A DNA stretch of 7,604 bases, taken from contig JASGCG010000072.1 in the NCBI GenBank assembly GCA_030054235.1, positions 1 through 7,604 on the forward strand. Reading direction: 5' to 3'. Positions within the stretch are counted from its first letter, which is position 1, and each line of letters begins with the position of its first letter. This document shows, piece after piece, positions 1 to 4,646 of the stretch. Origin of the DNA: Bacteroidia bacterium. GTDB taxonomy: Bacteria > Planctomycetota > Phycisphaerae > Phycisphaerales > SM1A02. Both the position numbers and the translations under genes were made by a program. Under the pieces are notes generated by a model, which was given only the letters and a program-made list of their open reading frames with translations, was not told where the DNA came from and ran no database searches.

Positions 1-549
1 CTGCAGCGCTATCTCGAATCGACCGGCTGGTTCGAGTCGGTCGAGCAGGTGCGCCTGGTCGACCATGATGGCATCGAGGTCATCGCGACCTACGCCACCC
101 CCACCGCACTCGTGGCTGACGGCGGCATCGATCATCTGTGCGACTCGCGCGGGCACCGCATGGCGCGCGACTACCGCGCCAAGGATGGCCCCTCGCTCGT
201 CCGCGTGCTTGGCGTGGCTGGTCCGACGCCGGCGCTCGCGGGCGCGTGGACTGGAACCGCGCTGAAGGATGCAATCGACCTGCTGCAGACGGTCGACGCA
301 CAGCCATGGCGAAGCCAGGTCGCTGCGATCGGCGTGGGCCGTCACGCCAAGGATGGTTCGCTCGAGCTGGTGACGACCGGCGGCAGCACGATCGTGTGGG
401 GCCGCGCGCCGTCGGCGGCATCGCCCGCCGAAGTGCCGACGGGCCAGAAGCTGGAGTACCTTGCGTTCCTGTATGCCAAGCACGGCCGCATCGACCACGG
501 TCACCCCACGAGCATCGATGTCCGGGTCGACTGCGCCAGCGCCCGCTGA
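1..549 (+). CDS. FtsQ/DivIB-like cell-division protein, 5'-truncated
   Basis: The frame is open from base 1 to the TGA at 547-549, leaving 182 residues of a protein whose N-terminus lies outside the window. The visible part begins LQRYLESTGWFESVEQVRL, which resembles the end of a POTRA domain (the W-[FV]-x-x-V-x-V strand of FtsQ). It continues with VDHDG, a loop with VLGVAG (compare LPxLxG in FtsQ), and a beta-rich section with LELVTTGG and VWGRAP. Near the end comes a KLEYLAFLYAKHG helix followed by SIDVRV, which matches the usual FtsQ ending (K...L..L......IDvR). FtsQ is a single-pass membrane protein that links early and late divisome proteins from the periplasmic side. The cytoplasmic and transmembrane parts are not visible here. 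The next gene starts inside its 3' end, so the two are probably co-transcribed. No single catalytic motif exists to confirm the family; another POTRA-type envelope protein is possible. Confidence 0.6.
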   Translation: MQRYLESTGWFESVEQVRLVDHDGIEVIATYATPTALVADGGIDHLCDSRGHRMARDYRAKDGPSLVRVLGVAGPTPALAGAWTGTALKDAIDLLQTVDAQPWRSQVAAIGVGRHAKDGSLELVTTGGSTIVWGRAPSAASPAEVPTGQKLEYLAFLYAKHGRIDHGHPTSIDVRVDCASAR

Positions 550-1204
550 GCGCGCCCACACACCCCTGCCTCGCTGGCTGGTGCTCGCCGCGTTCTGCTG
601 GCTTGCAGCATCGTGGGCGATCAGTACCGGCTTCATGACGCCCTCCACGGCAACGCGAGCCAGCGTGGCCCATGCCGTGCAGACCTTCACGCTCATGGTG
701 GCCGCCGGTGCCGTCGTGGCCTGGCCCCTTGCGCGCTTGAGCCTGCGAACACCCGGCTCCATCGTGCGGACCGTCCTGCTCGATGCGATCACGATCGTGG
801 TCCTCGTGCACGTCACGATCTTCCCGCTGCGCGCGATCTCAGGCTGGAGCCGTGACCGACTGCTCTTGCTCGATGCGAGCCTGATGTCGGCGATCGCCAT
901 CGCGGCAAGCGTGCTGCTGGTCGGCCTGCGCACGGATCGCACCGTCCGGCGTGCGCTGGCGGGCATCGCGATCGTGCTGCTCGCCGCGGGCCCTGAAGCT
1001 CCTTGGATTGCGCTGGGATTCCAAGCACCGAGCGTGGCCCGCGCACTGCCGGGCGCGCTGTCGGTCGCGTGGTCATTCGCCGATCCGAGCCCCGGCCCCG
1101 TGAACGCCGCGATGATGAGCGACACGCTGGCCACCGCCATCATCGCCGCAGCTGCGCTGTGCACGGCACTGGCCTGGTCACGCCGTGCCGTCACGCTTGC
1201 GTGA
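518..1204 (+). CDS. Polytopic inner-membrane protein of unknown function
   Basis: This predicts 228 residues starting at ATG 518, which lies 32 bases inside the upstream gene. An ATG at 473 is an alternative, and a GTG at 581 would cut into the first membrane segment. No clear Shine-Dalgarno sequence precedes 518, so translation may be coupled to the upstream frame. After a short Pro/Ala-rich, polar N-terminus there are about six hydrophobic segments: near residues 20-37 (LVLAAFCWLAAS), 53-73 (FTLMVAAGAVVAWPL), 85-107 (LLDAITIVVLVHVTIFPL), 117-136 (SLMSAIAIAASVLLVGL), 142-163 (ALAGIAIVLLAAGPEAPW) and 205-222 (ATAIIAAAALCTALAW). Short Arg-containing loops separate them. I recognise no conserved family. 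The position between an FtsQ-like gene and greA, with 27 bases to greA, suggests a housekeeping cluster but does not give a function. Confidence 0.75.
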   Translation: MSGSTAPAPAERAHTPLPRWLVLAAFCWLAASWAISTGFMTPSTATRASVAHAVQTFTLMVAAGAVVAWPLARLSLRTPGSIVRTVLLDAITIVVLVHVTIFPLRAISGWSRDRLLLLDASLMSAIAIAASVLLVGLRTDRTVRRALAGIAIVLLAAGPEAPWIALGFQAPSVARALPGALSVAWSFADPSPGPVNAAMMSDTLATAIIAAAALCTALAWSRRAVTLA

Positions 1205-1225
1205 GGCTGCCGATCGGGCTACCTT
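1197..1225 (+). promoter_or_regulatory. Possible leaderless promoter for greA
   Basis: TTGCGT (1197-1202), a 17-base spacer and TACCTT (1220-1225) form a weak sigma70-like pair (3/6 and 3/6 matches). Six bases separate the -10 hexamer from the greA ATG at 1232, so transcription would start at or next to the start codon. The run between them (TTCCCC) has no Shine-Dalgarno sequence, which fits a leaderless mRNA. The element overlaps the stop codon of the preceding gene. This is inference from spacing and from the missing ribosome-binding site. Confidence 0.35.
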
Positions 1226-1231
1226 TTCCCC

Positions 1232-1696
1232 ATGGAACTCGTGACACGGGCTGACAAGGAGCGCCTCGAGGCGCAGCTGGCGGCGCTTCGGGCGCTCGAC
1301 AAGCAGCTCGTCGAGCGCATTGCCGAGGCTCGTGCCCAGGGCGACCTTCGCGAGAACGCCGACTACCACGCCTCGCGCGAGGACAAGTCGATCAACGATG
1401 CCAAGATCCGCGAGCTCGAAGCCCGCCTCGCCGGCGTGCAGGTGGTCGACCAGTCGGAAATGCCCACCGACATGGTGTTCCTTGGTGCCGAGATCACCAT
1501 CCGAGACGAGACCAACGGCCGCGAAGACCGCTACAAGATCGTGAGCAGCCTGACCGACGCGGACGACCTCCCCTATCGCGAGGTCACGTCCACCGGCCCC
1601 ATGGGCCAAGCCCTCATGAAGGCACGCGTGGGCGACACCGTCCGCGTGAACCTGCCCAAGGGCGAGAAGCGGTTGACCATCATCATCATCCACTGA
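1232..1696 (+). CDS. greA: Transcription elongation factor GreA
   Basis: This 154-residue protein is close to the usual GreA length of about 158. GreA binds the RNA polymerase secondary channel and stimulates cleavage of backtracked RNA, releasing stalled complexes. Residues 1-75 form the N-terminal antiparallel coiled coil. Its tip motif GDLRENADYHASRE contains D38 and E41, which correspond to the acidic pair (D41/E44 in E. coli) that coordinates the catalytic Mg. The C-terminal FKBP-like domain ends with the family signature GPMGQALMKARVGDTV followed by the final strand. The C-terminus has four consecutive Ile codons (ATC) and then His, a slightly unusual ending. ATG 1232 is chosen because the protein then begins at the normal family position, although no Shine-Dalgarno sequence is present. 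It follows the membrane-protein gene by 27 bases, and its stop is one base before the hairpin repeat array. GreB-type paralogues are less likely from the overall match. Confidence 0.95.
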   Translation: MELVTRADKERLEAQLAALRALDKQLVERIAEARAQGDLRENADYHASREDKSINDAKIRELEARLAGVQVVDQSEMPTDMVFLGAEITIRDETNGREDRYKIVSSLTDADDLPYREVTSTGPMGQALMKARVGDTVRVNLPKGEKRLTIIIIH

Positions 1697-1697
1697 A

Positions 1698-1792
1698 TGA
1701 GTCGCGGCCCTACGGCCGCGAAGGTTGAGTCGCGGCCCTACGGTCGCGAAGGTTGAGTCGCGGCCCTACGGTCGCGAAGGTTGAGTCGCGGC
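1698..1792 (+). repeat. Tandem 28-bp hairpin repeats between convergent genes
   Basis: Three full 28-bp units lie at 1698-1725, 1726-1753 and 1754-1781, followed by an 11-base partial unit at 1782-1792. Units 2 and 3 are identical; unit 1 differs from them by one base (C versus T in the right arm). Each unit carries an 8-bp stem TCGCGGCC, loop CTAC, and right arm GGCCGCGA (1702-1721, perfect) or GGTCGCGA (1730-1749 and 1758-1777, one G-U pair in RNA). The partial unit can form a longer imperfect hairpin: its TCGCGGC (1786-1792) is complementary to GCCGCGA at 1822-1828, inside the end of the convergent gene. No T-tract follows any stem on either strand, so this is not a canonical intrinsic terminator. 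It could be a hairpin-only bidirectional terminator, an RNA 3'-end stabiliser, or a REP-like palindromic element expanded in tandem. Confidence 0.9.
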
Positions 1793-1812
1793 TCCCAAGA
1801 CGCCAAGCGCGC

Positions 1813-3486
1813 TCAGGGGGCGCCGCGATCAAGCACGAGTCGCCGCCCGGGCTCGGTCGTCACGACCTGCTCGAAGCCATCGGGCCAGCGCACGGTGACC
1901 TTCACCGGGCCCTTGCCTGCCAAGCCCACGTGCGCTTCGGGCGAGAACGTCGACTGGAAGGGCCCACCGCCGGCAAGCCAGCGGCGCTGCGACAACCCAC
2001 TCTGCTCCACGGTGATCATGGCTCCGAAGGCGCGGTGATTTCGCGATCCCGCCCGCGTGTCGCGCAGGCTGATGACAAGCCAATCCCCGGCCGAATCGTG
2101 ATCGTTGCGGAGCACGCGCAGCGGACCGTTGAGTTCGCCGATCACGGCATCCACGTCACCGTCGCCGTCAAGATCGCCGAACACGGCCGTCCGATCGCGG
2201 TGCGGCTCGGCCAGCCAGGCCGCATCGCTGCGCAGCGGTGCGAAACGGTTGCCCTTGCGCTCAAGCACCAGCCGTGGCTGCGCGTATTCGCTGTCGAACG
2301 TGGCCTTCGTGGCATTGGGATACACGTGCCCGTTGACGGTGAAGAGGTCTTCGTCGCCATCGTGATCCAGGTCCGCAAGGATCGAAGCCCATCCGCACAA
2401 GGATCGCGACGGAGCACCCGTGCCGAACTGGCTCGAGCGGTCATCCCAGAAGCCATCGGGACGATTGAGGTAGAGCGTGTTCGTGTCGCTCGAGAAGACC
2501 GTGGTGTGCAGGTCGGGCCGGCCGTTGCCATCGACATCGCCGAGCGCCACGCCCATGGTGGCTTGCTCAATGCCCTCGAGGTTCGTGCTGCAGCCCAGGC
2601 GACGCGCGCGCTCGGCGAATCGGAATCCACCTTCGTTCACGAACAGGTGATTGCCGCTCGAGTCGTTGCCCACGAAGAGATCCACAAGCCCGTCGCCGGT
2701 GAAGTCGCACGCGATCACGTTGAGTCCGAAGCCGGGCGCCACCGCACCGACGCCGCTCGCGTCGGTCACGTCGGTGAACCGGTCGCCATCGTTGCGCAGC
2801 ACGACATCACGAAGCGGCGCCAAGCCCTTGGGACCGTTGATGACCGGCTGCCCCTTGAACATCGCCGGCGCGAGCGGCTTGGTGGGGTCGTAGTCGACGT
2901 AGCGCGCGACATACAGGTCAAGATCCGAGTCGCCGTCGAGATCCGCGAGCGCGCACCCCGTGCTCCATCCGCCAGGCCCGGCGGCACCCCATGCATCGGT
3001 CGCGTCGACGAAGCGGCCTCCACCGCGATTGAGCCAGAGCGCATTGCGCCCGAAGCCAGCGATGAACAGGTCGTCCCTCCGGTCACCGTCGACGTCGCCC
3101 GCGGCCACCCCGAACGACCACCCACGGTGGGTGATGCCGCTCTCCTGCGTGATGTCGGTGAAGCGAAGACCGCCGTCATTGCGCCAGAGCCGGGCACCAG
3201 GACCTTTGGCGGGATCGGCGAGCGTGGCCCCGTTGGGCATGAAGAGATCGAGGTCGCCGTCGTCGTCGACATCGATCAGCGCAAGTCCCCCGCCCTTCAC
3301 TTCGAGGATCTGCGAGCTCGGCTGCGCGCCGCTGGTCATCGTGGCTTGGATGCCACTGGTGGACGTGACGTCGGTGAACGCGATCGGCTTCGAGGGCGGC
3401 GGTGGAACCGGCGCTTGGGTGGCGACGCCGGCGTGCAGCAGGATGCACGACACGATCGCCGACGGTGCAGCCCAAGCGGCGATCAC
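1813..3486 (-). CDS. Exported CRTAC1-type FG-GAP/VCBS repeat protein with ASPIC/UnbV domain
   Basis: A 557-residue protein starts at GTG 3486. That start overlaps the upstream stop as GTGA, and no ATG lies nearby. Residues 1-25 look like a Sec signal peptide without a strongly charged N-region, followed by a Pro-rich linker (26-34). FTDVTSTSGI at about 37 and LRFTDITQESGI are typical CRTAC1 strands. Seven Asp-rich Ca-binding motifs follow in order: DVDDDGDLDLF (72-82), DVDGDRRDDLF, DLDGDSDLDLY, DFTGDGLVDLF, DVDGNGRPDLH, DLDHDGDEDLF and DLDGDGDVDAV. They predict a seven-bladed beta-propeller of the integrin-alpha type. The last 75 or so residues are an ASPIC/UnbV domain, with the RAFGAMITV strand, the HVGLAGKG turn and WPDG. 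The biochemical role of this family is poorly defined; extracellular or periplasmic Ca-stabilised binding is the usual inference. Its coupling to a TPR lipoprotein suggests the two work together in the envelope. Confidence 0.9.
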   Translation of the reverse strand: MIAAWAAPSAIVSCILLHAGVATQAPVPPPPSKPIAFTDVTSTSGIQATMTSGAQPSSQILEVKGGGLALIDVDDDGDLDLFMPNGATLADPAKGPGARLWRNDGGLRFTDITQESGITHRGWSFGVAAGDVDGDRRDDLFIAGFGRNALWLNRGGGRFVDATDAWGAAGPGGWSTGCALADLDGDSDLDLYVARYVDYDPTKPLAPAMFKGQPVINGPKGLAPLRDVVLRNDGDRFTDVTDASGVGAVAPGFGLNVIACDFTGDGLVDLFVGNDSSGNHLFVNEGGFRFAERARRLGCSTNLEGIEQATMGVALGDVDGNGRPDLHTTVFSSDTNTLYLNRPDGFWDDRSSQFGTGAPSRSLCGWASILADLDHDGDEDLFTVNGHVYPNATKATFDSEYAQPRLVLERKGNRFAPLRSDAAWLAEPHRDRTAVFGDLDGDGDVDAVIGELNGPLRVLRNDHDSAGDWLVISLRDTRAGSRNHRAFGAMITVEQSGLSQRRWLAGGGPFQSTFSPEAHVGLAGKGPVKVTVRWPDGFEQVVTTEPGRRLVLDRGAP

Positions 3487-4418
3487 GGCTGCGTCCCCTT
3501 CGGAGCATCCACGATGCGGCCCATGCGTTCACGCGCGTTGAGTTCCTCCACGCGCGCGCGATCGGCGGCCGGTGCATCGCCAAGGCGGTCGTAGCAGCGT
3601 GCCACCTTCGCCCACACTTCGTAGTGATCAGGCCACGCGCGCAACGCGCGACGGTAGAGCTCGACCGCATCCTGCGTGCGATCCGCGCGCAGCGCAAGAT
3701 CGCCCTGGCGGGCGAGGATCTTGCCGCGATCTCGACTGCGGGTTTCCTCCACGCGTTCCGCTTCAGGCAAGCACGTCATCGCGCGCTCAAGTGCAGCGGC
3801 AGCGGCATCCACCTGGTCTTCGTCGATCTCGACCAGGGCGATGCCGTACCACGAGTCGCCCGCCGTCGGGACCACGGCGACGTGCGACGTGAACGCCCCA
3901 CGCGCGCCATCCAGATCGCCGGCGTAGTAGCGCGCCCAACCGAGGAAGTGCGCGACGTGAGTGTGTTCAGGGAACCGTTGCGAGCGCTGTTCGGCGTCGA
4001 TCGCGGCAGCGCCTGCGAGCGCTTGCTCGAAGTACGGCACCGCGTCGCTGTAACGCTTCTGCTTGTGCAGGCTCAAGCCGAGCACGAAGGCCGCACGAGG
4101 CTGGTCAGGGAACGACGTGAGCAACGCGCGCGCCACGGGCTCGGCCTGCTCGGGATGGTTGCGGGCGATGAGCTGCAGCGCCACGCGAGCCTGATCATCG
4201 CCCGGCGGAGGCGGCGGAACCTCTCCGTTCGCACGTTGGAGGGCCTCAGCGACCTCGGGTGGGAGCGCTGGCTGTGCATCTTGGCCCGCCGAAGCCGAGG
4301 ACGGTTGGCTGGTTGCCTTGGCAACGTCTCCCGTCGGGGCGGGCTGATTCGCCCGGTCAGCCGCCGGATCGGTGCATCCAACGATCACCAGCAGCACGGC
4401 GAGGAGCAGGAGGCGCAT
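3483..4418 (-). CDS. TPR-repeat lipoprotein
   Basis: A 311-residue protein begins MRLLLLAVLLVIVGC. The short hydrophobic stretch and lipobox I-V-G-C (Cys15) mark a signal-peptidase II substrate. A low-complexity Ala/Gln/Pro/Ser linker runs to about residue 75, including five consecutive prolines. From about 80 to 300 there are helical repeats of TPR type: AEPVARALLTSFPDQPRAAFVLGLSLHKQ, then YSDAVPYFEQAL, AHFLGWARYYAGDLDGARGAF, SWYGIALVEIDEDQVDAAAAALERA, and QDAVELYRRALRAWPDHYEVWAKVARCYDRLGDA. TPR arrays bind partner proteins or peptides, so this is probably an outer- or inner-membrane-anchored scaffold facing the periplasm. It is first in an operon with the CRTAC1-type gene, whose GTG start overlaps this stop by four bases. 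ATG 4418 is well supported because it places the signal peptide at the N-terminus. The specific partner is unknown. Confidence 0.88.
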   Translation of the reverse strand: MRLLLLAVLLVIVGCTDPAADRANQPAPTGDVAKATSQPSSASAGQDAQPALPPEVAEALQRANGEVPPPPPGDDQARVALQLIARNHPEQAEPVARALLTSFPDQPRAAFVLGLSLHKQKRYSDAVPYFEQALAGAAAIDAEQRSQRFPEHTHVAHFLGWARYYAGDLDGARGAFTSHVAVVPTAGDSWYGIALVEIDEDQVDAAAAALERAMTCLPEAERVEETRSRDRGKILARQGDLALRADRTQDAVELYRRALRAWPDHYEVWAKVARCYDRLGDAPAADRARVEELNARERMGRIVDAPKGTQP

Positions 4419-4424
4419 GACCCC

Positions 4425-4454
4425 ATCCTACGGAGCAAAAATCCGTGGGGTCGA
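4425..4454 (-). promoter_or_regulatory. Possible promoter for the TPR-CRTAC1 operon, perhaps leaderless
   Basis: Read on the minus strand, TCGACC (4454-4449), an 18-base spacer and TAGGAT (4430-4425) resemble -35 and -10 boxes (4/6 each). The -10 box ends exactly six bases before the ATG at 4418, the same spacing as the candidate greA promoter. The AGGA inside TAGGAT could instead act as a Shine-Dalgarno site about nine bases from the ATG, so the two readings compete. Confidence 0.35.
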
Positions 4455-4536
4455 TCCGGTTTTTGGCCCCAGCCGCCCCCCCGGACTTGCCCCATGGTGG
4501 ACCCGGGTGAATAGTCCTGAAGATTCTCGCAAATGT

Positions 4537-4558
4537 CCTTTCATACGTTATTGAAAGG
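4537..4558. promoter_or_regulatory. Inverted repeat overlapping the -35 region (possible operator)
   Basis: CCTTTCA (4537-4543) and its exact reverse complement TGAAAGG (4552-4558) are separated by the 8-base AT-rich spacer TACGTTAT. The right arm overlaps the TTGAAA -35 box of the promoter for the di-haem gene. A dyad of 7+8+7 bases here suits a dimeric regulator, either repressing at the -35 or contacting polymerase. The regulator is not encoded in the window. The region is more AT-rich than its surroundings. Confidence 0.45.
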
Positions 4559-4579
4559 CCCGGTCAGGGGATCTACAGT
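4551..4579 (+). promoter_or_regulatory. Sigma70-like promoter for the di-haem oxidoreductase gene
   Basis: TTGAAA (4551-4556) matches the -35 consensus at 5/6 and TACAGT (4574-4579) matches the -10 at 4/6, with an optimal 17-base spacer. Transcription would begin near 4586, leaving a leader of about 60 bases before ATG 4647. The leader holds a short CGGC-TGAA-GCCG stem (4588-4599) and the Shine-Dalgarno site. This is the best promoter match in the window. Confidence 0.55.
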
Positions 4580-4634
4580 GCCCGCGTCGGCTGAAGCCGT
4601 CAACGTCGTTGTCCGAAACAGTCCAAGACCAGAA

Positions 4635-4638
4635 GAGG
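4635..4638 (+). promoter_or_regulatory. Shine-Dalgarno site fixing the di-haem gene start
   Basis: GAGG (within AAGAGGAA) sits eight bases before ATG 4647. This supports 4647 over the upstream in-frame TTG/ATG-type starts back to 4533, which would add 38 residues in front of an otherwise normal signal peptide. Confidence 0.75.
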
Positions 4639-4646
4639 AACGATTG

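Noticed and set aside
1698..1792. CRISPR array
   Set aside because: The 28-bp units are directly abutting, with no unique spacers and only three full copies. They are tandem palindromes, not repeat-spacer units.
1753..3594. A 613-codon open frame on the + strand, antisense to the CRTAC1-type gene
   Set aside because: The minus strand encodes a protein with a signal peptide, seven propeller motifs and an ASPIC domain. The + strand product has no recognisable domain, is rich in Arg/Ala/Val/Glu, and starts inside the hairpin repeats. High GC with biased third positions produces long antisense frames.
4501..4508. Palindrome ACCCGGGT in the divergent intergenic region
   Set aside because: It is only eight bases, GC-rich like the surroundings, and not aligned with either promoter candidate, so I see no reason to call it an operator.
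4533..4646. Longer N-terminus for the di-haem protein starting at 4533
   Set aside because: It would place 38 non-signal residues before a complete signal peptide, and it overlaps the promoter and the Shine-Dalgarno site that supports ATG 4647.
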